Source: Dichetophora obliterata
Taxonomy: Eukaryota; Arthropoda; Insecta; Diptera; Sciomyzidae
Direction: 5' to 3'
Length of the DNA: 64,000 nucleotides
Assembly (NCBI GenBank): GCA_963920525.1
Contig: OY986438.1
Span: 189,046,962-189,110,961 of the forward strand
Shown: in pieces, positions 22,398-32,499 of the stretch
Layout of the letters: each line of letters begins with the position of its first letter
Numbering within the stretch: position 1 is the stretch's first letter
The notes under the pieces: generated by a model
Seen by the model: the letters and a program-made list of their open reading frames with translations, nothing else
Told to the model about the DNA's origin: nothing
The model's database searches: none
Made by a program: the position numbers and the translations under genes

Positions 22398-22774
22398 TGT
22401 GGTGATTAGAATGTCAAATAAATTAAAAAAATAATAAAATTATTATTATATCAGACTCATGTTCGTGTATTCGATATACGTGTGATTTGATATGTTTCTT
22501 TTGAACAACCACGATTTAGTTTTGATTTGTTTAATATATTTTATTTGAATTTTATTTCTTTTTGAACAATTTTATTTTTGTATGTCTTCATACAATGAAT
22601 ACATATTTTATAATGAAATTAATATACAAAATTTTTGATTAATAATAATTGACAATTTTTGAAATCTTAAGTAATAATTTTTTTAGATAAAATGTGTAAG
22701 TGAATATTTTGTAAAGTGTGTGTTTTGTATGTTGTGATATTAGTGTTTATATGTGGTAGTGTTGAGTCACCACA
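22398..22774 (-). repeat. 3' LTR of the Ty3/gypsy-like element
   Basis: A 377-bp LTR defined by inverted ends TGTGGTGA (22398) and TCACCACA (22767-22774) and by the polypurine tract next to it. On the minus strand a TATA-like ATATAAACAC lies close to its 5' end. No second LTR was found within the window, so the element is missing its 5' LTR or it is unrecognisable. Confidence 0.75.
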
Positions 22775-22792
22775 TTATTCCCCCTCCTTTCT
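22775..22792 (-). other. polypurine tract
   Basis: On the minus strand AGAAAGGAGGGGGAATAA sits immediately upstream of the LTR, the position where retrotransposon plus-strand DNA synthesis is primed. Confidence 0.8.
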
Positions 22793-23299
22793 GAAAATTT
22801 TTGGTCGTGTTAGCTAATAAGTTAAAGTGTACTTTTTTTGTATTTTTGTGTTTGGTTCAATGTGTCTGTGCTGTTTCAGTGTCTAAGGAGGCGAGCTTAA
22901 TCCTATCAATGTTGACTGTTATGTTAGTGTTATTTTTACGAATTGTGAAGTATTTTGGTGTTCTCTTAATAACTTCGAAGAGACCATCTTACGGCTCTTG
23001 CAGTGTTTTTTGAATCGTGTCGTTGCGGACGAAGACAAAGTTACAAGTACTGAGGGCTCGAGGTATATATTGCTGGAAGTTAGTGCTGTGATGCGCAATG
23101 TTTGACTTTTTATTTTCTACTACCTCTTTAAGTTTGGACAAGGTGTCCGACGCATTAAAATTCTGACTGTTGTGAATACTAGTTGTTGTGGTAGCCTGAG
23201 TGCTTGACTAAAAACCATTTGGCCTTAATATGTATCTTCTTTGACCGTGGACCTGACTCCTAGAAGAACTAGTGGCAACTCTGTGTTTCAATTTGTCTG

Positions 23300-23760
23300 G
23301 TTGTTACTCGCTATTATAGAAGTCTTTAGTTGGCGCTTAAATCGTTCTACAATTCCATTGGCTTGTGGATGATAAGCAGAGTGGTAATGTGTTTGCTTCC
23401 TAGATTCTTAACGAAGTTTCTAAATGTTGTGGATGTAAATTGAGGTCCTCGATCGGAAGTAATTTCCAGAGGAACTCCAAAACGTGAGATGTATTCCTTT
23501 TGAAGTGTATCTACAATAGTACTGGCGTTGGTATCTTTAATTGGATACGCTTCGGGCCAACGCGTGTTTCTGTCGAATCTAGGGTAAGTAGATATCTGAA
23601 ACCATTTGATATTGGTAAAGGGCCAACTAAATCAACGTGAAAATGCTCAAAACGACCGTGTGGAATGTCTATCTTGTGTGGAATTTCTTCGTATGTTTGT
23701 GTATCTTTGTGCGTTGGCATCTAACGCATTCTTGTGACCATTTGTTGATGTGTTCATTTT
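23300..23760 (-). pseudogene. retrotransposon integrase fragment
   Basis: On the minus strand HINKWSQECVRCQRTK supplies the CxxC half of the integrase zinc finger. It is followed by FEHFHVDLVGPLPISNGFRY, the start of the catalytic core with the first Asp (HVD). After LLTLD the frame shifts, and the remaining core is only partly readable. It would insert the element's cDNA into the genome. Inactive because of the frameshift. Confidence 0.8.
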
Positions 23761-23999
23761 GGGCCAAAAATATCTTTGTGTTATGAGTCGTCGAGAAGCT
23801 CGTGTACCTGGGTGTGAAATGTTATGTAATTGTTCAAAAATTTGTTTGCGTTATGTTTGTGGAATGTATGGACGTGTTCCTGAACTTGTTTGTTCGCACC
23901 AAATTTTAATGTTAAGTATTGGAATGTGTATTTGTTCGAATTTGTATGTATGTTTATTTAGTATCTTTTGTAGTTCTGAATCTGTATTCTGTTCTTTGT

Positions 24000-24684
24000 G
24001 TAGAGTTCTGAGGTTGATCTCAGAGGTTGTTAAAGCCTCTATCTCAGCTCTTGAAAGTGCGTCCGCTACGGTGTTATTGGTACCTTTAATGTGTCTGATG
24101 TCGTTGGAAAACTGTGCAATGAATTCCTGGTGTCGTATTTGTCTTAGACTTCTCTCTGTTTTTGAATGTAATGCTGAAGTAAGTGGTTTGTGATCTGTGT
24201 ATATAGTAAATGTTCGTCCCTCTAAATAGTGTCTAAAGTGTTTAATTGTAAGGTAAATTGCTAAAAGTACTCGATCAAATGTACTGTATTTTGCCTCTGA
24301 TGGTGATCATTTTTTAGAATAGGAAGCTAGTGGTTCTGTTTCCTGATTGTGTTCTTGTTGCAAAACTGCACCGATAGCAGTGTTAGATGCATCTACAGCG
24401 ATAGAAAGTTTTGCTTTGCTATTAAAATGATTAAGTAGCACTTCCTTAGTAAAACTTTCTTTTATCATTGTGAATGCTTCTGTTGTGTTTTCTGTCCATG
24501 TTAACTGTTTGTCCTTTGTTTTTATTGCTGAAATTATCGTATCATAAATGTGTGTGTCCTAATTTTGGAATGCGTTTGTGGTAGTAATTAAGCATCCCGA
24601 TGAATTTCTGCATTTGTTTAACTATTTCTGGTTTTGGATAGTTAACAATGCATTGAATTCTATCGGGAGATTGTTTTATGCCTT
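24000..24684 (-). pseudogene. retrotransposon connection and RNase H fragment
   Basis: On the minus strand, reading from 24684: GIKQSPDRIQCIVNYPKPEI and FIGMLNYYHK (RT-RNase H connection). Next come IAVDASNTAIGAVLQQ (first RNase H Asp), STFDRVLLAIYLTIKHFRHY (catalytic Glu normally lies in this helix but a stop and changes occur), and TDHKPL and NTVADALSR, all classic Ty3/gypsy RNase H blocks. The frame is broken by stops and shifts. Confidence 0.85.
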
Positions 24685-27632
24685 CACCCAAAAAAAAACG
24701 GAGTAAATAAAGGCATATTCGGGGTTAATTTAACTCTTTTCGTGTATGGTATTTTGCCAAAGCTGTAAAAACTATATTTAACTCCGTTTGTGCATTCAAT
24801 TTACTTCGAAAGTAAAGTTTGTTTCAGAAGTCGTGCTGACTCCGTTATGAGTTGAATTAAGGTTAGCGGACTTGCATTGAGAACTATTACTTTGAGTTTA
24901 CTTAAAAAAAAACTTGAACCAACTCATTTGAATGTAGCATTAGGCTTAAAAAAATAAACAGAGCAACCCACGAAAGAGTCAAATTAAGAACTTGTTATTT
25001 CTTATTAATTTTATTTATTTTTTTCTTTCAATTGGGAACAAAAGAAATTAAAGATAAGGTTAATATAAGTTTTTGAATAACACAATGCACGTCTGGGATA
25101 AGAATGCCGATGTCTTCCCTGTCGATTTTATCCAAGTGCTTGATTGAGATTCCCAGCTCTGCAAGAATTTAAAATATTGCTTTATTTTGATATCTATACG
25201 GCACATTTTTACCTTTGCATTGCTCGATTAAAAATTCTGACATTTTCCTTTCCCGAAGAGGGTTGCAAATTATTTTACGTCTTCAATCGGTACAGTGGAA
25301 ATGTCAGGCGCTGAACACAAAAAACTTTTCACAGAGCAGCTTATTTACGCTTTATCAATTTAGAATCTCTGTTTTCCAATTTTTCGTTTTCCGAAAATTT
25401 ATGAAGTGACACGAACAATTTCATAAAACTTATTTTTAAGCTGATATTGTGCTCAACAGTCAAAAGGTGTTTCATTTCTTTAATTTTATGGGGAATTTTT
25501 CAAAACAGGGATTTTTTTTATATTAAACATATTACAAAAAAGAATAAATATTTACATTGATTTTAACAATTCCTTGCTGTGGTTCTGTTTGTTGAATTAA
25601 GAGAAGCATATTTTTTTGCATTTATCAAAATGTAGTCTGGATTAAACAACAAGGTTATGAAAGTTGTTTAAGTGATGAGTTAGGTATGAGTAAAGGATTG
25701 TAGAAGTGGACGTGGCATTTAACTTAACATCCCGATATATAGAGTATCCAGTGTAAGAGTACGAATATTAGCGGAGGTGAAAGAGGTGGTCGAGTTAAGC
25801 AAAAATTCGTTTGGTAGGCAAGGTTTTTTCGCACTCTTAGAAGTAACTGGGTTATTGTTTCTACCAGAAAAACAAACTCAAGGAAAACTTATTTTAAAAA
25901 CTCATTTAAGAGACAATGGAATGATCTTTCTCACGTTGTATCAACAAAACCACCCCACGTATCCATAACCGAGCTGCGCTCTTGTGAAGATGAGACTGAA
26001 TCCGTTGAGACTAAATTTTCACATTGAGCGCAATATTCTCTGAATAATTTTTTAAGATTAAATTTGTGATTTATTAAAATTTCTTTTTACTGACATAGAA
26101 ATCATAAATATATCTTAAAAACAAAGTTAGTTATTCAAAATTTTCACTTCGAACAGATCTTATAATTTTTCTGTGTTTTTTTTTTTCAACAAAATACAAT
26201 TACGTAGAAGATAATATCATTATTTTTTCAAGTTAGTCAAATTTTTAAAGAAGATACAACCATAATGTTGATGTTACTAAAAATAAAATTATATAAACCA
26301 CAATTTTTATGCTAAAAAATTCTTATTTATCAAGCAAAAGTCAGAGGAAATTGCGCTCAATGTAAATATTTAGTAGTTTCAACGGATTGATTTCATCTTC
26401 ACGCGAGTTCAGCTCGGAATTAAGTACGTAAGCCGTTTTCGTTGATACACCGTTAGAAAGGTAATTTCGTTGTCTTTCAAATAAACTGTAAAAATAAGTT
26501 TTTCGTGAGTTGGTTAGCTAAAATATTATGAATCAAAGTCATGAAATACCAATTAACCCCGTATCTCCTAAGGATGCGAAAATAGACAACCCATAAATTA
26601 GGATTTTTTGCTTAGCTCCACTTACTCTTTCACCTCCGTAAATATTCGTACTCTTACACTGGAAACACTGTATATTGATGCTAGCATATGAAATTCGTAA
26701 CAAGAGTGAGTAGAATATTCTCAGGAATATATTATTAGTTTATAATAGTGTAGTATATTAGTGTATAATGTAGTTTTGTTAATAAAATATGGTACATATG
26801 TGACTTTAGTATAATCCAAAAACTAATAAATTTTTTAAAAGTAAATGTATCTTCACTTTTATGAAAGCAACAAATGTATAGAAAAATTTATAAAACTCTT
26901 TAAATTCCCAAAAATCTCTATAAAAATTACATCGCAAGTTAAAAACTGCTTAAAATTTAATTCAAGCTTTGAAAATTCATTGTTTGAAGCAGAAAAAGCT
27001 TTATATTAAAAAAATATTGATGCAATCAATTTGTTTTGAGTTTTACTGCGACAAAACGTTTTTAACTTCTCACGAAAAAAACTTGAGTTAACTCCGCATA
27101 TTTTTTCGGTGTTACGAGACTCAAAAAATTGGCGCATAAGTGGTTTCACTTCAATAAAGATATACGAAAACATATAACTTGTAATAATAAAAAGGCCCTT
27201 TTTAATCATTGTGCAACATTTAATTTTTACAGCACACTTGATTTGAATGTTAAACTATTTGAGTACTTTCTCTTCTTTCAAAGTAAAACGAGCCAACGGA
27301 AATATTTGCTCGAGCAAACTCTGTTTCGTGCTTAACATAACTCCGTTTCAGCTTTAAAATACAAAGTATGATCTTCGTAGATGGTGGCAGTAAGTTTTAA
27401 CGGAGTTAAAAGAACAAATGTTTGGAGAAGATGCAGAGTTAATTTGAAACTGGTTTAAATTTAATTCAAGCTTTGACAATTAATTGTTTCAAGCAGAAAA
27501 AACTTTATATTAACAAAAAAAATATTGATATAATACATTTTGAGTTTTACTGCGACAAAAATTGTTTAACTCCTCAAAAACTCTTTGAACTCACAAAAAA
27601 ACTTGGGCTAACTCCGCTTATTTTTTTCGGTG
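24685..27632. mobile_element. CACC-ended DNA element inserted in the retrotransposon
   Basis: A 2.9-kb insertion with imperfect inverted ends: CACCCAAAAAAAAACGGAGT on the left, and CACCGAAAAAAATAAGCGGA as the reverse complement of the right end. The flanks rejoin the retrotransposon reading frame with an apparent 2-bp TT duplication. Near both ends AACTCCG/CGGAGTT and GAGTTAA motifs recur, like the subterminal repeats of CACTA-type elements (inference). No transposase found. A second right-end-like terminus at 27070-27111 shows that about 170 bp of the right end (26955-27111) is duplicated at 27450-27632. Confidence 0.6.
25740..26670. mobile_element. 931-bp Tc1/mariner-type MITE
   Basis: Long imperfect TIRs. 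Both ends share TCCAGTGTAAGAGTACGAAT and GGAGGTGAAAGAG, and similarity continues inward, with GAGCGCAAT and GATGA..T..ATCCGTTGA found in inverted form at 25980-26035 and 26345-26400. TA dinucleotides lie directly outside (25738-25739 and 26671-26672), and the right end starts CAGTGTTTCC. The short open frame at 25777-25968 falls in the TIR and shows no transposase motif. Nested inside the CACC element. Confidence 0.75.
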
Positions 27633-27935
27633 TTTGTTTGAAATTTCATAATTTAAAAAATTTATTTTGTCTACTCCAAAAATACATTTGTTCGGTTTAA
27701 TGTTTAGTACGTAATTGTCTAGTCGTTCGAAAACTAAATTTAGATGTTTAATGTGTTCTTCTTCTGTCTCGCTGGTCACCAAAATGTCGTCGAGGTATAC
27801 GAATACGAAGTCTAGTCCTCGTAATACTTCATTGATAAATCGTTGGAATATTTTAGCTGCATTTCTTAAACCGAATGGCATTCTCAGGAACTCAAACATT
27901 CCGGTGAAAGTAGCAAAAAGAATTGCTACTGGTCT
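27633..27935 (-). pseudogene. Ty3/gypsy reverse transcriptase fragment
   Basis: On the minus strand: MFEFLRMPFGLRNAAKIFQR, then FVFVYLDDILVTS with the catalytic YLDD, then LNIKPNKCIFGVDKINFLNY. These are the RT palm motifs of Ty3/gypsy elements. The coding sense ends at EISN, where the CACC element begins, and resumes at 24684. Upstream of MFEF a diverged TTPFG-like block is readable to about 27935, beyond which the element is lost. Confidence 0.85.
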
Positions 27936-27976
27936 GACGAGCTTGATTTAACGACATTAAAAGGATTAGTTTTTTT

Positions 27977-28306
27977 TCCGATGGAGCTGCATCGCAGTAT
28001 AAGAATAGAAAGAATTTCTACCAGCTTTGCCAGTGGAAAGAAGAACATTTTGATGCTGAGTGGCATTTCTTTGCCACATCGCATGGTAAGGGGCCGTGTG
28101 ATGGCATCAGTGGAGCCTTTAAACAAAATGCCATGAGGGCCAGTCTTCAAAGACCATTTGAAAACCAATTAACAAACGCGAGAGAGCTTTACGAATGGGC
28201 TATAACAAAGGAGTCAACAATATATTATCGGTTTTGCTCAAAAGAGTCTTTTGAAAATGTTGAAGCTGAGTTGATGTCAAAATTTAAAAATGTGCAAGCT
28301 ATGTAG
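27977..28306 (+). pseudogene. orphan transposase-like fragment (SDGAASQYKN family)
   Basis: A 109-codon open stretch without an ATG near its start. It begins SDGAASQYKNRKNFYQLCQW and continues AEWHFFATSHGKGPCDGISG, AMRASLQRP and ELYEWAITKE, ending in TAG. I recall this motif pair (SDG.SSQYKN and HFFATSHGKG.CDG.GG) from unnamed, repeated arthropod proteins that look like RNase-H-fold transposases. The Asp in SDG and the Asp in CDG are plausible catalytic residues (inference). Nothing else of the element was recognised. It sits head-on against the retrotransposon RT, so one probably inserted into or recombined with the other. Confidence 0.55.
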
Positions 28307-28910
28307 TTTTGTCTTCTAGTAGTTCCTCCATTTTCTTGTTATACTCCTCTTGGTATAACTTGTATATAACTTGTACTCCTCTTGCTTGTGTTATTATAAT
28401 TTCATCCTTGTGTTTCTAGATAAATTTTTTTGTATTTTTATTAGTTTGTAAAATAAATTGCTCTTTTGATGTATTATTGATTTTTCTTCTCTGTGTCGAT
28501 ATCCTGTTTGCAGTTTTCGATCTGGCATTTTCTTTGTCTTTATCTTCTGTCATTGTCTGTATGCATTGCTCTAAGTCTGCAATTACGTGTATTGAAGAAA
28601 AATTTTGTATGAGAAGCGCGAACTTTTTCCCTAAGGAAAGCAGCCCTTTACTCTCCCGGGGAAAATCTATATTGGTTTTGTTAACAAACCAATCTTCATT
28701 AAAAACCAGCCCAAGTTCTTCTAATTTTTTATTTTACAGTTTCTCTATTTTTGATGAATTTGTCTGTTTGTCGTTAATAGTATGTAATTGTACAAATCTG
28801 TTTTTTTATTAACGAATGTGTTGTATTCGTTGTCATTAAGCGTCGTCTTCATTTTGGTTTCTGCACGGTATATCGTTTTATTAGTGTTGTTAATGTTGAT
28901 ATTTCCAAGT
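28307..28910 (-). other. possible gag-like remnant
   Basis: Minus-strand fragments such as KMEELLEDKT, VIADLEQCIQTMTEDKDKEN and MKTTLNDNEYNTFVNKKTDL are charged and helix-like, and lie upstream of pol on the retrotransposon strand, where gag would be. Stops interrupt every frame. No zinc knuckle and no primer-binding site were seen, so the call is weak. Confidence 0.25.
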
Positions 28911-29057
28911 GAGGAGTTACAGGAGTCCGAAGGCCTTCTAGCGACCTTCCGCTCTCCTTGCTCAAAAGAGACCTACCAGAAGCGGTCTTTCGAGAAGTCA
29001 CGTTAGAAGGAAAAGCAGTATAAATATCAACTTGAAATAAAAAACTACTAACAATTT

Positions 29058-29110
29058 CAGATTTGAACCATGGTCCTCTTACGCGACGGTCCGACATCTT
29101 ACCCACTCGT
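29058..29110 (-). repeat. tRNA-derived fragment (B-box, A-box-like)
   Basis: On the minus strand TGGGTAAGATGTCGG (A-box-like) and, 28 bases on, GGTTCAAATC (B box). No full cloverleaf can be folded by eye. Likely a SINE head or pseudo-tRNA. A second B box, GGTTCGAGACC, lies on the plus strand at about 29180-29190. Confidence 0.4.
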
Positions 29111-29210
29111 CTTTCGTGGTTGCTAAGAATCGATTGCCAATTTTGCATCAATATAAATGAAAGTAAGCTTTCGGGAGCCCGGGTTCGAGACCCAACTGGG
29201 ACAAAAATTT

Positions 29211-29760
29211 TTTTTTTAAATCTACAGTTTTTTGCAAACTGTTGTGTGTATTTAAAAATTTTTTTGGAATTTCTTTTGTAAATTTTTTTATATAAAATAA
29301 TATGAAAAGACTCCAAACCTTCAAAATGCAGGCCTTACAGAAGCACTCATCAATACAGCGAGCATGGAAGGTATATTGACGCCAATAATAGCAGTGCTAG
29401 CATACCTTCTTTTGCGGAGCACTCACTAAAATGCCTACTGGGTTGTTTATTCTATTTCTAATTTTAAAAGTTTGACTAGAAAGATATGTTCCGTTTTATG
29501 TAATTGGTTTATGACTTCCTTGGATGTAGAAAGGTTGCTCAAGTTTGTTGTTGCTTGTTGAAGGTGCCTTGGTGTTATGTTGTAGTCTTGACATTCTAGA
29601 AAAAATTTAAGTCTTTCTTTATGTTGAGTGAATCAATGAATTTTTTTTATTTATGAGGTTTTTTAGATAACGATTATTTTGGTGATTTTCATGCAATGAC
29701 TTCATTTGTAGCTAAAACTATATGTTCGTATCAAATAAATTAATTACCTTTCTATTCATT
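29211..29760. other. gene-free spacer
   Basis: AT-rich; no gene, TIR or repeat recognised. Confidence 0.4.
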
Positions 29761-29980
29761 CACTCACAATTATTTGTGTGTAAATATTACTAATAACCGC
29801 GTATATTCTACGAATTTCATTCGTAGTTTTCAGATACGAATAGAATCCGTAGAATCGACGTTTATTAGTACACATTACGAATATTTTATTCGTATTCGTA
29901 CAAAAACAAATGTATACTGTACGAATACATTTGCTACATTTAAGAATAGTCATCATATCTAATAACAAAAAAAAAAAAAA

Positions 29981-30372
29981 CATTCTGTCTGAACTGGAGT
30001 TCGGCTCTTTAGCGTACGAACCACGCACTCTACCAGTGGGCTACAGTCACTTTACAATTATAAAGCTCCTTATATTCTGTAGTTGTTCGACAAACCAGGC
30101 AAAAAAAAGAACATTTTGTCTGAGCTGGGGTTTGAACCTCGTCTTTTCTGCTTACGGTCCGCGCATTCTACCAGTAGGCTACAGTTCCTTTATAATCATA
30201 CAGTTCCTCATATTCTGTAGTTGTTCGAAAGACTAGGCAAAAAAAACTCTGTCTGAGCTTGGGGTTTGAACCTCGGCTCTTTTTCTTACGGGCCACGCAC
30301 CCTACCAGTAAGCTACAGCCACTTTACAATCATACAGTTCCTTATATTCTGTAGTTGTTCGACAGACCAGGC
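29981..30372 (-). repeat. three tandem tRNA-like units
   Basis: A tandem array with a period of about 131-135 bp. On the minus strand each unit has GTAGC(C/T)(C/T)ACTGGTAG (A box) and, in units 2 and 3, GAGGTTCAAACCCC (B box), followed by AGCTCAGACA. Unit 1 has a damaged B box. Each is followed by a shared tail including TATATTCTGTAGTTGTTCGA on the plus strand. The cloverleaf is imperfect, so these are probably pol III-type pseudogenes or SINE heads rather than working tRNAs. Confidence 0.6.
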
Positions 30373-30559
30373 TGAACGATATCGGTTTTAAATTTTTTAA
30401 ACTCAACTAATAATTCGGACATCGTACGAATAATTCGTACGGTCAACCTACGAACGAATTTTTTACGAATGTTATTAGTATATAAAACGAATTCTTTCGT
30501 AGATACTACTTCAGGTATTAGTAACATCTTACGAATGAGTTCGTAAAGATATCACAGCC

Positions 30560-30632
30560 GGCCTTTGTAGTCTAGTGGAGAATGCGCTAGACTATCAACC
30601 CAAAGGTCCCTGTTTCGAATCCGGATTCGGGC
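30560..30632 (+). repeat. tRNA-like sequence
   Basis: GCCTTTGTAGTCTAGTGGAG at the start (A box TAGTCTAGTGG) and GTTTCGAATCC (B box), ending TTCGGGCA. Length fits a tRNA (73 bases) but the anticodon arm does not pair convincingly, so a pseudo-tRNA or SINE head is preferred. Confidence 0.45.
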
Positions 30633-31050
30633 ATGGTTCTTTTCACTTTCTTTGTTCTTTCCTACATTTAAGAATTATGGAAAACTAAAAATCCACAACT
30701 AAATTGTGGAAAATGTGGAATTAAAGAACAGGAACAACTAAGAGCCCGAAATGCTTGCCAAGGTTAAGGCATAACACTAGCCTCGGTTAAAAGCAATTCA
30801 AATTGTCTTTCACGGTTGTTTCGCCTAATCAATAATGCACGTATGGTTCCAATCAATTCCTCTAAATAATCTTTCCTTTCAGGTCAAAGACCAAACCTTG
30901 TTTGTATAAGGTGCATGCCTTGGTTCTTTGATCTTTAAAAAAATAAAAAAATACAAATACTTTGTATATTGTACGAATACTTTTGGAATGTACGAATATT
31001 TTCTGTACGAATATTATTCGTGGAAATGTTACTAACAAATGTTTTGAGTG

Positions 31051-31940
31051 TATATTGTTTGTTTTGATCTAGGAGTAAATGGTCAAGTTATAGCTCATCA
31101 AAGTTCAAATGTCTTTCTCAAAAAACACAAAAGTACAGGTAGTTAAAATATTTCGAGCAAACATTTGATATATAACGTTAGCAGTAAAATTTAAAATTAC
31201 TTGATTCACAAAATATTTTTAAAACGAATATGTTATATTAAATTTCGGTAATTTTAAGCTTAACACGTTTGCAATTAAAAAAGCTACATGCTTAAAGAAA
31301 AAAATGTCCTTGATTTTTACTATCTCTTAAAAAAACTTAATTTTAAAAAAAATTAGAAAATCTGTAAAATTTCAAGATAATTTAAATTTGATAGTTCACT
31401 AATTGTTTTAAATTTAAAAAAAAAATAATGGTGAAAGATTCGAATTTGATGATGAAGAGTTATAAAGAATGCTTAAAATAAAAAATAAAAATTTTTGTTT
31501 AATAAAGTTTACAGAGTGCTTTTGATTTATGACACAAAAAAGTGCGACAGTTATTTTGATTCACGTTGAATTTATTTTTATGTCTTCAAATGTTGTGCTA
31601 GCTTTATATATGCACTTACGGATTTAATAGTTCATTGCGGCAGTTGAAACAATTTTGGAATGGTTTTTAAAACTGCCTGTTTTCTTTTTCAGTTAAAAAA
31701 ATTTCTAAGAAATTGAATATTTTACGCTTTTTATTTTAGTTAACGCATAGTTTCAAAACCCATCACTTTTTTTTATTTATATTCATATATTTAAAAATAT
31801 TTATATTTCATATTCAGTTTCAAAAGGATATATCAAAAATGTTCCTCCAAAAATTGGCGAGTATAAACTCGGACTCTTATTAAAACATGCGTAAAATTGG
31901 GTCAGTGTATGAATGCACATGAAGCCGGTACATTGTGCAA
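31051..31940. other. gene-free spacer
   Basis: AT-rich with poly-A runs; nothing recognised. Confidence 0.4.
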
Positions 31941-32332
31941 CCGCTTAAAGGGATTATCAAAATTCTTGCCAGAAGGTCAGACATTAAATTAAGATTATTA
32001 TCTGAGCGTTTGATAGAGCAAATTAGTCGAAAAAGGCCAGTTTTGTGAAAAGAAAACTTATGGATTTTTTAGCACAATAACAACAATAGCAAAAAAACTC
32101 AACAAATGCCATCGAACAATCACCGTTTTCGCTACTATATGGCTGATTTTTCTTATTTTCCTTAAAGTCAAATTACTACTTTAAAGCACCTATTTTCAGT
32201 CCATAGAAGGCACCAAAGTTTATTCCAGAAAATGCGTTCAAAAAACAAACTAAACGACAGACCACACGTTAGTATAGAGGTCAGTTGTGTCAACTTAGCG
32301 ACAAAAAGTATTTTGACAATCCCTTTAAGCGG
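31941..32332. mobile_element. 392-bp MITE-like inverted repeat unit
   Basis: The left end CCGCTTAAAGGGATTATCAA and the reverse complement of the right end, CCGCTTAAAGGGATTGTCAA, differ at one base, and identity extends through AAAT to 23 bp. No clear target duplication is seen outside, so the true boundary is unsure. Interior non-coding. Confidence 0.55.
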
Positions 32333-32499
32333 GCTTTTAAATTATCAATTCCCGGAACTCTCTTTGCAGAATGTATGTGGTATTTTTTTTGTTTTAAAAA
32401 ATTATTTTTTCTATCTTTAAAAAAAAGTCAAATAGTTTGTTCATTTAGAGGTTTCTACAGTGGCATAAGGCCTTAATGCGTGCAAGGAGAAAACTATTT

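Larger units (their letters stand above)
22398..27935 (-). mobile_element. Ty3/gypsy-like LTR retrotransposon, partial and interrupted
   Basis: On the minus strand the order is RT (about 27935-27633), connection and RNase H (about 24684-24000), integrase (about 23760-23300), polypurine tract and 3' LTR. This RT-RH-IN order is that of Ty3/gypsy. A CACC-ended DNA element (24685-27632) splits the RT/connection region. The 5' side stops at an unrelated transposase fragment near 27950. Frameshifts and stops occur throughout, so it is inactive. No env or complete gag was recognised. Confidence 0.8.
29761..31050. mobile_element. TACGAAT-rich non-autonomous element (tentative)
   Basis: The left end CACTCACAATTATTTGT resembles the reverse complement of the right end, CACTCAAAACATTTGT. 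Between them at least a dozen TACGAAT/ATTCGTA heptamers occur on both strands, in three clusters (29808-29935, 30408-30550 and 30978-31020). They are often next to TTAGTA[A]CAT-like words. The middle holds three tandem tRNA-like units and one separate tRNA-like sequence. No coding sequence. The TIRs are imperfect, so the boundaries are tentative. Confidence 0.45.

Noticed and set aside
22801..24193. Plus-strand frames of 70-147 codons
   Set aside because: They lie antisense to the integrase and RNase H remnants of the Ty3/gypsy element.
28849..29316. 155-codon minus-strand frame
   Set aside because: It includes the tRNA-like boxes and low-complexity tracts and shows no protein family motif.
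29981..30372. CRISPR-like array
   Set aside because: Eukaryotic context, whole-unit tandem repetition without unique spacers, and tRNA boxes inside the units.
30560..30632. Functional tRNA gene
   Set aside because: A and B boxes are present but the acceptor and anticodon stems do not pair well.
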